Shown: positions 17,837-28,600, counted from the first letter of the stretch. The stretch is DNA of 64,000 nt from Beijerinckiaceae bacterium (GCA_009773635.1 WSYC01000007.1:113897-177896); one strand, 5' to 3'. Notes: generated from the letters alone by a model not told the origin. Translations and numbers: made by a program.

Positions 17837-17938
17837 TTGAGCGATCTCGACGGGGCAACCGTTTTCCTGACCTCCCCGGCTTCGGACTACGTCACGGGCC
17901 AGACCCTCGCCGTCGACGGCGGCTTTACCGCAAAATGA
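17837..17938 (+). pseudogene. 3' fragment of a short-chain dehydrogenase/reductase
   Basis: The last ~32 codons of an SDR survive: DLDGATVFLTSPASDYVTGQ followed by TLAVDGGFTAK and a TGA at 17936-17938, the characteristic C-terminus of gluconate 5-dehydrogenase-like SDRs. No Rossmann start or YxxxK motif exists upstream, where LacI fragments lie on the other strand. The next gene starts 11 bases later, so the two were once an operon. Confidence 0.75.
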
Positions 17939-17948
17939 GGATGGCCTG

Positions 17949-18598
17949 ATGAAGGCACTGGTCTATCTCGGCCCCAACACCCTTGAGTTGCGCGACGCGC
18001 CGGAGCCGGTTCCCGAAGCCGATGAGCTTCTTGTGCGGGTGGAGGCCGTCGGCATCTGCGGCTCCGACATGCACGCCTACCACGGTCATGACAGCCGTCG
18101 CCCGCCCCCCTGATCCTCGGACACGAGGCGGCCGGCCATTTCGCGGGCGGCCCGCGCAGGAGCAGCGCGTGACGATCAACCCGCTCGTCGTCGATCCTTG
18201 GCCTTGAAGACGGGCAATCGGCCTACGAACCCGGCATTGATGAGACCGATGAGAACAGCATCGACCTTGTCATCGATGCGGTCGGCGCCGGTGCGGCACG
18301 GGCTGCAGCATGCCGCATGGTTCGCCCGGGCGGTGTCATCGTGCATGTCGGCCTGTTGCCGGGCCATGACGGCATCGATATCCGCAAGATCACGCTTCAG
18401 GAGATCACCCTGGCCGGCGTCTACTGCTACACGCCGGTGGATTTTGCCCAGACGGTCGAGGCGCTGGCTGAAAGACGGCTCGGTGCTCTGGGCTGGTTCG
18501 AGGAACGGCATCTGGCGGAGGGTCCCGCCGCGTTCCATGCCATCGATGCCGGCACGACGCCTGCGGCCAAGATCATCCTGCGCCCTCCCGGGGGGTGA
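17949..18598 (+). pseudogene. Zinc-type alcohol/polyol dehydrogenase, frameshifted and internally deleted
   Basis: The ATG at 17949 begins a zinc-type MDR dehydrogenase (EAVGICGSDMHAYHGH with the catalytic-zinc Cys). In a run of C residues near 18105 the frame breaks to a TGA, while LILGHEAAG continues in the +2 frame. A second shift follows before RVTINPLVV. The structural-zinc Cys cluster and most of the nucleotide-binding domain are missing; the reading resumes at SIDLVIDAVGAG and runs to a stop at 18598. Relatives (idonate, xylitol or sorbitol dehydrogenases) are about 340 residues. Three lesions make it a clear pseudogene. Confidence 0.85.
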
Positions 18599-19769
18599 AC
18601 GGCTCAAGGCGCCCGGTGACGTCAGCCAGAACATCGCTGCCGACATTGGCGAAGGCGAGCCGCACATGCGTTTCCTGCCCCGGCCCGAAATAGGGGCCGG
18701 GCAGCCCGAGAATGCCGAAATCGGTTGCCATGCTCCGGGCAACGGTCTGCGCCAGTTCGGCGGGAAACGGATGCGCGGCATAGGCGAAATACGCCCCCAC
18801 CGAGTCAAGCCGCCAGCCGGGCAAGGGTGCGAATGCGGCCCGGCACGCCGCCGCCCGCCGTTGCAGGTCCGCCCGTTGCGCCTCGCGCCAGTCGCGCAAG
18901 GCCTCGATCGCCCAGGCGACCACGCGCTGCGCCGGACGCGCCGGGCAGATCTGGACGCTGTCGAGGATTTTCGCGATCTCGCCGATCACCTGCGGCTCGG
19001 CAACGATCGCGCCGAGCCGGTGGCCGGGGATCGCATGCGCTTTCGAGAAGGAATAGAGCTGGATCAGCGTTCCGCCCCACGCCCGGTCCGTGAACAGCGC
19101 GTGCGGGCGGCCGTGATCGAGGGGGAGGAAATCGCGGTAGGTTTCGTCCACCACCAGCGCGATGCCGCGCCGGCGCGCGAGCGCCGCGAAAGCCTCGATC
19201 GTCTCGGCAGGATAGATCGCTCCGGTCGGATTGTTCGGTGTGACGAGCACAATGGCGCGCACGGAAGAATCGATCAGCGCTTCGGCCTCCGCGACATCCG
19301 GCACGAAACCCGCTGCAGCGTGGCACGGCAGCGCGCGGGCTCCGATGCCGAGCATATCCAGCGTCATCTTGTGGTTGAAATACCATGGCGTCGGCAGGAT
19401 GACGGTATCGCCCACGCCCGCGAGCGCCATCATGGTGACGACGAAAGCCTCGTTGCAGCCGGCGGTGATGGCAATCGCGCTTTCGGGAACAGCCTCACCA
19501 TAGACGCGCGTCATTTCCGCCGAGTAGGCCTCACGCAGCATCGCATCGCCCAGAATCGGGCCGTAGCGCGTTGCATCTCCCTGCCCTGCGGCCTCGGCGA
19601 GCCGGTCGAGCATCGCCTGCGGTGGCGGCGTGCCGGGAACCGCCTGGCTGAGATCGATCATCGGGCCTAACCGCCCGTCATAGGCAGCCTTCCAGCCCTG
19701 CGCTTCGGGAATGGGCGGCGAATCCACCGCCAGAACGCGTGGATTGAGACGAAACGACAGCTTGGTCAC
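18573..19769 (-). CDS. PLP-dependent aminotransferase, class I/II
   Basis: About 398 residues from the GTG at 19769 (a longer track start at 19826 is possible). Fold-type I features: ITAGCNEAFVVTMMAL, PTPWYFNHKMTLDMLG, VTPNNPTGAIYP, VVDETYRDFL with the PLP-ring Asp, YSFSKAHAIPGHRLG with the Schiff-base Lys, and HVRLAFANVG with the carboxylate-binding Arg. Amino acid specificity cannot be told. It is tail-to-tail with, and slightly overlaps, the decayed dehydrogenase. Confidence 0.87.
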   Translation of the reverse strand: MTKLSFRLNPRVLAVDSPPIPEAQGWKAAYDGRLGPMIDLSQAVPGTPPPQAMLDRLAEAAGQGDATRYGPILGDAMLREAYSAEMTRVYGEAVPESAIAITAGCNEAFVVTMMALAGVGDTVILPTPWYFNHKMTLDMLGIGARALPCHAAAGFVPDVAEAEALIDSSVRAIVLVTPNNPTGAIYPAETIEAFAALARRRGIALVVDETYRDFLPLDHGRPHALFTDRAWGGTLIQLYSFSKAHAIPGHRLGAIVAEPQVIGEIAKILDSVQICPARPAQRVVAWAIEALRDWREAQRADLQRRAAACRAAFAPLPGWRLDSVGAYFAYAAHPFPAELAQTVARSMATDFGILGLPGPYFGPGQETHVRLAFANVGSDVLADVTGRLEPFTPREGAG

Positions 19770-19947
19770 GATGATCTTCAACCTCTGTTGGAACCTCGAT
19801 CTTAGGCATCGCATCCACCGAGGCAACCCGCGAATGGCGCAGCGCGGTCCGTGAGGTTAAACCTTCAATTTCATCGCTTTTTTAGCTTGCGTTGTTTCGG
19901 CCGACTTGCCTCTATGGCAAAAAATTCAACACCATGAGGAATCGCTG

Positions 19948-21087
<1,140 letters not shown>

Positions 21088-21165
21088 GCGGCCACGAAAA
21101 CGTGAGCGCTATAGCCGGTTGACGCAAGGCGCCGACGTGCGATCCTCCATTCGGGAGGATCGCCG

Positions 21166-21972
21166 ATGTTCCATCACCCCGGATTCCTGCGCCTCGCTGC
21201 CATCACGATGCTGGCTCTTGTTGCCAGCCCGGTCCTCGCCGATGCCTGCCTGCCGCCGCTCGCGCGTGCTCCGGTTCTCAGAGCACCGGACGGCACGCCG
21301 ATCGCCTTCGCAACGCTGCAATCGGGCGAGGTGAAGATCACCTATATCGGCCATTCGACCTTCACCATCGAGAGCCCCGGCGGCGTTGTCGCAGCGACCG
21401 ATTACAACGATTACGTCCGCCCGGTGGAACTGCCGGATATCGCGACGATGAACCACGCGCATTCGACGCATTTCACCCATCGCCCGGATCCTGCGATCCG
21501 CCACGTGCTGCGCGGCTGGTCGTATCAGGGCAAGCCGCCGGCCTTCGATGTGCAGGAGCGCGACATGCGCGTGCGCAATGTGACGACCAACATCCGCGAT
21601 GGCGGCGCGACCGAGTTTTCCGGCAATTCGATTTTCGTGTTCGAGGTTTCCGGGCTGTGCATCGCCCATCTCGGCCACCTCCACCACACGCTGACACCGG
21701 AGCACCTCAAGGCGCTCGGGCAGATCGATGTCGTGCTGGCGGCGGTCGATGGTTCCTTCACGCTCGATCACGAGGGGATCGTCGAGGTCATCGGTCAATT
21801 GCAGCCGAAAATCGTGATCCCCATGCATTATTTCGGCGAAAGCGCGCTCCGTCGCTTCCTTGCGCGTGTCGAGGCACGCTTCGACATTGAGCGTGTACCG
21901 AGCGACAACCTCGTTCTTTCACGTGCAAATTTGCCAACGAAACCGGCAATAAAGGTGCTCATTGGCCAGTGA
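21166..21972 (+). CDS. Exported metallo-beta-lactamase-fold hydrolase (UlaG-like)
   Basis: 268 residues. A Sec signal covers about residues 1-25 (cleavage near VLADA). The mature protein has a shortened MBL fold: YIGHSTFTIESPGGVVAATDYNDY, the His pair region MNHAHSTHFTHRPDP in place of canonical HxHxDH, LGHLHHTL, and IPMHYFGE near the C-terminus. Such proteins hydrolyse unknown ester-like substrates. It lies between frmA and ygiD-like genes on the same strand with about 80 bases ahead and 32 behind. Function is not assigned. Confidence 0.8.
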   Translation: MFHHPGFLRLAAITMLALVASPVLADACLPPLARAPVLRAPDGTPIAFATLQSGEVKITYIGHSTFTIESPGGVVAATDYNDYVRPVELPDIATMNHAHSTHFTHRPDPAIRHVLRGWSYQGKPPAFDVQERDMRVRNVTTNIRDGGATEFSGNSIFVFEVSGLCIAHLGHLHHTLTPEHLKALGQIDVVLAAVDGSFTLDHEGIVEVIGQLQPKIVIPMHYFGESALRRFLARVEARFDIERVPSDNLVLSRANLPTKPAIKVLIGQ

Positions 21973-22004
21973 TATTTGCGCCATCGCAAACTATATTGGA
22001 GGGC

Positions 22005-22808
22005 ATGACACAGTTTGATCTCAACGCCCTCGCCAATTCCCCCGCCATGCCCGTGCTGTTCATCGGCCATGGCAGCCCGATGCATGCGATCGAGGAGAGC
22101 GCCTTCAGTCGCGCCTGGGGCGAGATGGGCGCGGCCCTGCCGCAGCCGAACGCAATTCTGGTCGTCTCCGCGCATTGGATGACGCGCGGTGTGAGCCTCG
22201 TGCATGTCGGTGGCCGGCCGCGCACGATCCATGATTTCGGCGGCTTTCCCCGGGCGCTGCACGAGGCGCAATACCCCGCCCCCGGCGCGCCGGATTTCGC
22301 GGCCACGACCCTCGACCTTCTCCAGCACCACCATGCCGAACCCGATATGGAATGGGGCCTCGATCACGGTGCCTGGTGCGTGCTGCTGCGGATGTTTCCG
22401 AAGGCGGATGTGCCGGTCTACCAGCTCTCGCTCGATCTCTCACGCCCGCTGAAAGATCATATGGCGCTGGCGAAAGAGCTGCGCGCCCTACGCTCGAAGG
22501 GCGTACTGATCGTCGGTTCCGGTAACGCCGTGCATAACCTGCCCGCGATGCGCTACGGCAGTGATGCCTTCGACTGGGCGCGCGACTTTGATGACAGGAT
22601 CGCAACCGCGATCACCAACCGCGATTATTCAGCACTGGCGGAGATCGACCCGCGCGATCCGCTGACCCGGATGGCGCATCCGACGTTGGAACATTTCCTG
22701 CCGCTGCTCTATACCCTCGGCGCAGCGGGCGAGGCGGATACACCGACCTTCTTTGCGCAAGGATTCGACCTCGGCTCGATTTCCATGCGCAGTGTCCTGC
22801 TGGCCTGA
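22005..22808 (+). CDS. ygiD: 4,5-DOPA-extradiol-type dioxygenase (YgiD family, LigB fold)
   Basis: 267 residues from the ATG at 22005, preceded by GGAGGG; the track's start 12 codons earlier lacks a site. LigB-type extradiol dioxygenase with conserved residues FIGHGSPMHAI, VVSAHWMTRG, the WGLDHGAWC motif, and GSGNAVHNL, each carrying a metal or catalytic His. YgiD homologues act on DOPA-like catechols in vitro; the natural substrate is not known. Confidence 0.9.
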   Translation: MTQFDLNALANSPAMPVLFIGHGSPMHAIEESAFSRAWGEMGAALPQPNAILVVSAHWMTRGVSLVHVGGRPRTIHDFGGFPRALHEAQYPAPGAPDFAATTLDLLQHHHAEPDMEWGLDHGAWCVLLRMFPKADVPVYQLSLDLSRPLKDHMALAKELRALRSKGVLIVGSGNAVHNLPAMRYGSDAFDWARDFDDRIATAITNRDYSALAEIDPRDPLTRMAHPTLEHFLPLLYTLGAAGEADTPTFFAQGFDLGSISMRSVLLA

Positions 22809-22858
22809 GCAGCTGCAAATCCCAGATCGCTTGCCGGGGACGTTGCAGCCCGGCGGGA

Positions 22859-24811
22859 TCAGGCAGCAAGATCAAGCAATTCCTGGTTGAGTTTTGCGTC
22901 CAGCGCAATCCCGGCCTGCTGGTCCTTCATCCACACGATCGCCCCCTTCGTTGTGGCGCCATTCGACCATTCGATCTGGATCGCCTCTCCGACCCGCATG
23001 CCGTCCACGGCATCGATCCGGACGCCGGTCTCGGAGACATCCACCAGATGGGTATGGCTGCGGTGGCCGTTGGCGCGCATGACCACGGCCTGCCGGGATG
23101 CATGGCGAGTGACCTTGCGCCGCTCGGCCACGTCATCGGTCACATTGGTCAGGAAGGTTTCAACCGACTGCGACAATTGGCCAGCCACGTTCGAAAGCTC
23201 GGCCGCAGTCATGCGCAGGCGCTGGGATTCGATGCTCGTGCGATCGATCGCCGTTGTCACTTCCGCGACATTGCCGGCGGCGCGTTCCGAGCCGCTGGAC
23301 GCCAGCGCGATCGATTTCGAGATTTCATGCGTCGAGGCCTCCTGCTGCTCGACGGCCGCCGCAATCGCCATGGTGCGGCCCTCGATCTCGGACACTGTGC
23401 CCGTGATCGCCTGAATGGCCAGAACCGCCTGCTGGGTCGCCGACTGGATGGATGTGATCTGCGCCGAGATTTCTTCGGTGGCTTTGGCAGTCTGGCCGGC
23501 GAGGGTCTTGACCTCGGAGGCGACCACCGCGAACCCCTTGCCGGCTTCACCCGCGCGGGCGGCCTCGATGGTTGCGTTCAAGGCCAGCAGGTTGGTCTGC
23601 TCGGCGATGTTCGAGATGATGCCGACGATATCCCCGATGCGGTTCGCCAGTTCGGCGAGCCCGGAAACATCGTGATCCGTGTTGCGCGCCATCTCCATCG
23701 CCTGGGTCACGCAGGCGCCGGCCTTGTGGACCTGTTCGGAGATCTCCCGGCTGGCAGACGTCAACTCGCCGGCGGCCGAGGCAACGATCCCTACGTTCGA
23801 CGAGGAGTCGAGAGAGGCTTCCTTCGCCGCATTGGCGCCGTTCAGCGCGCGCTCGGCGATCTCGTTCAGGGTCGTGGAACTGCCCTGCATCGATGTCAGC
23901 TCGGTTTCCAGTGAGGCCCTGATGCCGCCGATCGCGCCCCGGAAGTGCTGAATGAGGTCCTCGATGCGCTTCTGGCGCTGGATTTCGCGGCTCCGTTCAT
24001 TACGGGCCTGCTCTTCAAGGCGGGCACGCTCCGCAGCATTCTCCCGGAAGATCTCGACGGCGCGGGCCATCGGGCCGATTTCGTCCTTGCGCCCGGCACC
24101 GTGAATGTCAACGCGCAGGTTGCCGGAGGCCAATGCCGCCATTGATGTGTGAAGCTGGCTGAAGGGGCGGGTGATGCCAAAGGTGATGACAAACATGGCC
24201 ATCGTCAGGCCGAAAGCGCAGCCAACCACTGTGACAATCAGGCTGCGCTCGATCAGCGCGGCCTCATCCTTGAGAATGCCATTCATCAGCTTGTTGTAAT
24301 GCGCGAGATTGCGGTCTTCGAGCGTGCGTAGCGAGTTACGGATCGTGACGACTTGCTGCGCGCCGGTGAAAGCCGTTCTCGTTGCCGCGTCGAGGTCCTT
24401 CGCACGCGCCTCCTTCAGGACAACCTGATGGACTTCGCGCTCGTAGCGGGCAATTTCGCTGCGCATCTGCACGACAATGAGCCTGCCCTCTTCGGCGAAC
24501 GGCTTGAATTTGTCGAGGCGCACCAGCAGGCGCTTCATTTCATCAACAGCCTGATCCTCGAAAACCTTGCGCTCGCTGTCCTTGAGTTCAAGCGGGAGAA
24601 ATTCGACATTCCGGACCCAGGAAAGCAGATTGGCACTGCCGCGGCCGAGATGCTGCAAGCGCTCAGCAGACTCCGCCATTTCCTGCGTTGCACCAGAAAT
24701 CCGGTTCAACGTCGCATACGTCATTGCAAAAAGGACAAGGGCAACGGAAATCGTGATCGCCATAACGGCCAGAAGCTTGGTTCTCAACCCTAAATTATTG
24801 AGGAAGGTCAT
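22859..24811 (-). CDS. Methyl-accepting chemotaxis protein with C-terminal PilZ domain
   Basis: About 650 residues from the ATG at 24811, which has GGTGA five bases upstream. Order: first membrane helix ([20 protein letters not shown]), a helical periplasmic sensor of about 150 residues, second helix ([19 protein letters not shown]), HAMP, then a MCP signalling hairpin with the invariant tip [18 protein letters not shown]. After about residue 565 follows a PilZ domain with RRKVTRH and DVSETG, the two c-di-GMP-binding motifs. No C-terminal CheR-tethering pentapeptide is visible. The combination couples chemotaxis input to c-di-GMP. It is monocistronic with an AT-rich upstream region. Confidence 0.92.
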   Translation of the reverse strand: MTFLNNLGLRTKLLAVMAITISVALVLFAMTYATLNRISGATQEMAESAERLQHLGRGSANLLSWVRNVEFLPLELKDSERKVFEDQAVDEMKRLLVRLDKFKPFAEEGRLIVVQMRSEIARYEREVHQVVLKEARAKDLDAATRTAFTGAQQVVTIRNSLRTLEDRNLAHYNKLMNGILKDEAALIERSLIVTVVGCAFGLTMAMFVITFGITRPFSQLHTSMAALASGNLRVDIHGAGRKDEIGPMARAVEIFRENAAERARLEEQARNERSREIQRQKRIEDLIQHFRGAIGGIRASLETELTSMQGSSTTLNEIAERALNGANAAKEASLDSSSNVGIVASAAGELTSASREISEQVHKAGACVTQAMEMARNTDHDVSGLAELANRIGDIVGIISNIAEQTNLLALNATIEAARAGEAGKGFAVVASEVKTLAGQTAKATEEISAQITSIQSATQQAVLAIQAITGTVSEIEGRTMAIAAAVEQQEASTHEISKSIALASSGSERAAGNVAEVTTAIDRTSIESQRLRMTAAELSNVAGQLSQSVETFLTNVTDDVAERRKVTRHASRQAVVMRANGHRSHTHLVDVSETGVRIDAVDGMRVGEAIQIEWSNGATTKGAIVWMKDQQAGIALDAKLNQELLDLAA

Positions 24812-24984
24812 TGTTGTCACCAGCTCCATCTTTACGAGACTGAGGGGCTCAACCAGGCGAGAGTTGCGAACCACTCATATTAAAACTTATGGTTGCAATT
24901 AACTGCATGAAATGGGTTTATCTTTCGTTAATTGCACCTTAAAGTTGCATTCCTGATTGAAGAAAACACGCCTCACCGAAGCGC

Positions 24985-25986
24985 CTACTTCCCGAAGCGC
25001 GAAAAAGTCATGTCCGGCGCAGACATATTATGGCGCGAAGGCGTGTAGCGCCCGGCCCAGAATTCGGTGGCCTCCCCGCCCTTGTAATCAAGAATATGCT
25101 CCTCGCCCCAACGGGTTTTGCCGTTCTCACGCCAGGCAACGCGGGAAGCATCATTGTTGATCTCGGTGACATACATCGACCTGAGCGCCGCGAAGGGCTT
25201 GTCTTTCGGCAGATCGCCCGAGAGCGTCACCTCAAGGCTGATATGATCCTTGTCGAGCTTGTCGAGTTTCAGGCTGCCCGCCCCGCCGGCGCGAAACGGG
25301 AAATGGAAGGTCATCGTCTCCGGGTCAAACCGGATTTCGCTGTAGGCGACCACCGGGCGGCCTTCCATTGTCACCGGTCCGACCATGAAGGACGAGCCAT
25401 AGGCGCTCCAGCCCATATGCGCCGGCGGCAGCGGGCGGGCGCGCCAGTAGCCATCCGGTGGATAGACCACCAGCATTTCCTCCATGCGCTGGCCGATACG
25501 CTGGTAGACCTGAATGAGGTGGATGCCGTGCTCCACCTTGTCGCCAACCTTCACCGGCACGTCCGCCGGCCGCCAGAACGAGGGGTAGACCTGCCCGACG
25601 ATGGAGATCCACGGCGTTTCATACAGCGTCACCTGCCGGGGCTTGCCGGGGTTGAACACGGGATCGCCGGACATGTCGCAATCGGTGAAATCCGGCAGCG
25701 CGAGGTCTTCCTTCAGCGTGCCGATATAGGCCGGATGGATCGCCTGCACGCGGAACGACCGGATGTCCGGGTTGAGAAAGCGGATATCGATATTGTCACG
25801 CTCGGCGCAAACCTCCGGCAAGGAGTGGTTCTCGACCCGCACGGCCTCGCTCGGCGGCTTCTTGTTGTGCGCTCCGAGAACGGTTCTATCCGGGGTATTC
25901 TGGGCAGCAGCGGTCGATATCAGCACCCCCATGAGGGCAAGCGCGACCAGACTGCGGGAACAGGCGTCAGGAGCCGAGAAACGCAT
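24985..25986 (-). CDS. Secreted protein of unknown function, downstream of opgH and FkbM methyltransferase
   Basis: 333 residues from the ATG at 25986, with GGGGGA ahead. A Sec signal (residues 1-28, ending AAAQN) is followed by a soluble, beta-rich-looking domain with several Trp/Tyr and Pro motifs (WISIVGQVYPSFWRPADVP, YWRARPLPPAHMGW). No transmembrane segment after the signal. I do not recognise the family. It overlaps the FkbM methyltransferase gene by 20 bases, so it is the last gene of the opgH operon, and probably acts in the periplasm on the same product. Confidence 0.75.
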   Translation of the reverse strand: MRFSAPDACSRSLVALALMGVLISTAAAQNTPDRTVLGAHNKKPPSEAVRVENHSLPEVCAERDNIDIRFLNPDIRSFRVQAIHPAYIGTLKEDLALPDFTDCDMSGDPVFNPGKPRQVTLYETPWISIVGQVYPSFWRPADVPVKVGDKVEHGIHLIQVYQRIGQRMEEMLVVYPPDGYWRARPLPPAHMGWSAYGSSFMVGPVTMEGRPVVAYSEIRFDPETMTFHFPFRAGGAGSLKLDKLDKDHISLEVTLSGDLPKDKPFAALRSMYVTEINNDASRVAWRENGKTRWGEEHILDYKGGEATEFWAGRYTPSRHNMSAPDMTFSRFGK

Positions 25987-26740
25987 AGACATCCCCCGAG
26001 TTCGCCGCGTGCGGCAAGGACAGGATATGGGCCGCCATATCACCCGCGGAAAGGGCTTGCGCGAAATCGAGCTTCTGGCTTTCGCCGAGCGCGAGATTGA
26101 AACGATACGGCCCGATAGCGGCGATCATCGCAAGGCATTTACAGGCAACATCGCGCTGGATCGTGGTGAATTCGAACGAGAGCGCAGGGATCGGCCGGTT
26201 GAGCCCTGCCAGCACATCGGCCTCGAAGCCCTCCACGTCAATTTTGACAAAATCCGGCACGCCATGTGCAGCGATCAGCGCATCGAGCGTTGTCACCGGC
26301 ACATCGATCGCCTTGTCCCAGACCTGCCCTTCCCAACCCGCAGCGCCATCCGCCGCCTTGACGAAATCAACGCTCGCGGTGGTGACGGTTGGGTTGTCGG
26401 AATTGACATGCAGCGTCAGTACGCCCGGTTTGGGCCCGCACGCCGCCTCGACAACGCTGACAGCCTTGTCGCCGCCATAGATCGCCTTGATCGCGGCGGC
26501 GCAATCCGGCTGCGGCTCCAGCGCCACCACCCGCGCGCCGATGCGGCGGAACGCGCCGATCCGGTCGCCCACGTGGCTGCCGATATCGAAGGCGAGCCCG
26601 CCCTTGGGGATGAAACGCGCGTAGAGCGCATCCATCGAGTCATCGCGCGCGGAATCGCCGTAATAGACCTCGAACGAGCGTTTCAGGCGCGGCCAGCGCG
26701 TGGCCAGTGCGGCGATTTCGGCTTCGGGAAGGCTCATCAA
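25967..26740 (-). CDS. FkbM-family SAM-dependent methyltransferase
   Basis: 257 residues. Motif I is LAFDIGSHVGDRIGAF with the acidic end of strand 2 in VVALEPQPDC. The FkbM signature VPVTTLDALIAAHGVPDFVKIDVEG is present near residue 170. This family O-methylates sugars or other small acceptors. The gene is 20 bases behind opgH and overlaps the downstream secreted protein gene, so a periplasmic-glucan decoration role is possible but not shown. Confidence 0.87.
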   Translation of the reverse strand: MMSLPEAEIAALATRWPRLKRSFEVYYGDSARDDSMDALYARFIPKGGLAFDIGSHVGDRIGAFRRIGARVVALEPQPDCAAAIKAIYGGDKAVSVVEAACGPKPGVLTLHVNSDNPTVTTASVDFVKAADGAAGWEGQVWDKAIDVPVTTLDALIAAHGVPDFVKIDVEGFEADVLAGLNRPIPALSFEFTTIQRDVACKCLAMIAAIGPYRFNLALGESQKLDFAQALSAGDMAAHILSLPHAANSGDVYAFLGS

Positions 26741-26761
26741 TGCGCTCCAATTCGTTGCTTA

Positions 26762-28600
26762 TCACGCATTTTCTTCACGCGAACCGGGCTCCACTTCGCT
26801 CGAAAATGCTTTTCCTTGCGCCTTCTGAACGATCTCCGGCTTCTCGATTTCCTCCGGGATAGCATAGAGCCCGCCCGCCACGAGCTTCTCACCGAGCACC
26901 GGGTCCGCCGACCACACCGCGAAGGGAATGGCGACGAGGAAGCCGAACGTCAGCGGCAAGGACCACGCCGCAAAGCACCACGAGGTCGAGGCCATCAACC
27001 CGACGACGAGGACGCCGAACGCCGTCTGCGGCCAGAGGTTCTGCGTCGCCACATCCCACGGCACACCATGCGCATCGCGCGCCTGCCCGCCCCAGATGAT
27101 CGACTTGCCGAAGATGAGGCCGGTGATGAACACCGTGGTCTTGAAGGTATCCGCCGCGCCCAAAATCCACGCAAAACCGATCTCGGTGATCCCCGCTAAC
27201 AGGAACTTCGACGTGCCGCCATAGCGCGCCGTGCCGCCGGGCGTCAGCACGATATCGATCAACCCGGCGATTTTCGGCATCAGGTTCATGATCGTAAACA
27301 GGATGTAGAGCGTCAGCGCCGAGGAGGTCGAGAACCCGGCCAACGCCTCGCCATCGAAGGGCTTGAGCGCCGCGAGCGGCAGCATCAGCGTCCAGGCGGG
27401 AATGCCGAGGAACATCAGGATCGCCCAGATGAGCTGGAACCGGCTGACGGGATAAAGCCCCTTCGTGTTCAGGAGCTTGAAATATTGCAGGTTGCCCTGA
27501 CACCAGCGCGTGTTGCGCTTCATGAACTCAAGGATCGTCGGCGGGTTTTCCTCCCACGAGCCGCCCTCTTCGGGCATCACACGGACCTCATAGCCCGCGC
27601 GGCGCATGAAGGTCGCTTCCACCTGATCATGGCTGAGGATATGCCCGCCGAACGGCGCTTCGCCCGGCAGGACGGGTAACTCGCAATGATCGCGGAACGG
27701 CGCGATGCGTGCCAGCGCGTTGTGGCCCCAGAACGGGCCGCATTCCCCCACCCACCACGCCTGCCCCATGGTGTAGGTGCGCATGCCCTGCCGCATGCCG
27801 AACTGAAAGATGCGCGCAAACGCCGAGCGCGATGGCATGCCGACGACGAGGCTCTGCAGGATGCCGAGTTTCGGGTTGGCCTGCATGATCCGGACGTGAT
27901 GCAGGATCGTCTTCGCATCCATCAGGCTGTCGGCGTCGAGCGGCAGCATGAGATCAAACTCATGGCCCCAGCGGTTCAGGAAATCACGGACATTACCGGC
28001 CTTGAAGCCCTCGTTATCCGTGCGGCGGCGATAGGTGATCGCGGCATCCTCACCCGCTTCCGCCTTCCATCTGGCGACGCCGGCCTCTTCCTCGGCGGCG
28101 ACATCATCCTTGTTGGTGTCGGAGAGCAGGAACCAGCCGAAGTGCTCACCCTCGCCGGTCGCATCGACCTCGGCCTTCATCAACTTCATGCGGTGGAGCG
28201 CACGGGAGGGGTCCTCGTTGCGCAGGGTCATGAAAACAGCGGTTTTCAGCGTGATCGGCGCTTCGGGGTTTTCGAGCGCGGCAAACGGCGCGACATCCGC
28301 CATGGCATCGCGGCCACCAAATTTCCTGCTCCCATGCAGCAGCCAGAGGCCGATGATCGCATTCCAGAACCCGAGCACCGCCCAGGGCGTGCCGAGGAGA
28401 AAGCAGATCATGAGCAGGATATCGACCACACTCCAGCCGCCTGCGCCGAGCAGGCTCGCGGCCCAATACGCCAAAGCGCCATAGAGCAGGATGTTGAGGC
28501 CCGCGACAATCGCGCGGCGCAAGCTCAGCACCTCGGCACTCTGGGTGCCGGTCGGGGTCAACGCGATGCGGGGGGAAACCGATGGTGTGTCCGAAGACAT
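26762..28600 (-). CDS. opgH: Glucan biosynthesis glucosyltransferase OpgH (MdoH)
   Basis: 612 residues from the ATG at 28600; the track's start adds 52 unrelated residues. An inner-membrane GT2 enzyme that makes the osmoregulated periplasmic glucan backbone. Membrane helices near residues 30-95 precede the catalytic domain: DTNKDD, DADSLMD, the acceptor region GGHILSHDQVEATFMRR, and RNTRWCQGNLQY (the Q/RxxRW motif), followed by C-terminal helices. No OpgG is nearby. The last 15 or so residues (KAFSSEVEPGSREENA) are encoded by a dispersed palindromic repeat, see the repeat entry. Confidence 0.92.
   Translation of the reverse strand: MSSDTPSVSPRIALTPTGTQSAEVLSLRRAIVAGLNILLYGALAYWAASLLGAGGWSVVDILLMICFLLGTPWAVLGFWNAIIGLWLLHGSRKFGGRDAMADVAPFAALENPEAPITLKTAVFMTLRNEDPSRALHRMKLMKAEVDATGEGEHFGWFLLSDTNKDDVAAEEEAGVARWKAEAGEDAAITYRRRTDNEGFKAGNVRDFLNRWGHEFDLMLPLDADSLMDAKTILHHVRIMQANPKLGILQSLVVGMPSRSAFARIFQFGMRQGMRTYTMGQAWWVGECGPFWGHNALARIAPFRDHCELPVLPGEAPFGGHILSHDQVEATFMRRAGYEVRVMPEEGGSWEENPPTILEFMKRNTRWCQGNLQYFKLLNTKGLYPVSRFQLIWAILMFLGIPAWTLMLPLAALKPFDGEALAGFSTSSALTLYILFTIMNLMPKIAGLIDIVLTPGGTARYGGTSKFLLAGITEIGFAWILGAADTFKTTVFITGLIFGKSIIWGGQARDAHGVPWDVATQNLWPQTAFGVLVVGLMASTSWCFAAWSLPLTFGFLVAIPFAVWSADPVLGEKLVAGGLYAIPEEIEKPEIVQKAQGKAFSSEVEPGSREENA
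26763..26810 (-). repeat. Dispersed palindromic repeat, copy 2, read as the C-terminus of OpgH
   Basis: On the minus strand the sequence GCATTTTCGAGCGAAG...CGTGAAGAAAATGC is 42 of 44 identical by eye to copy 1 at 4823-4866. Here the repeat lies inside the opgH frame and supplies its last residues and its stop TGA. It probably inserted at the 3' end of the gene and replaced the original stop. Confidence 0.8.
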
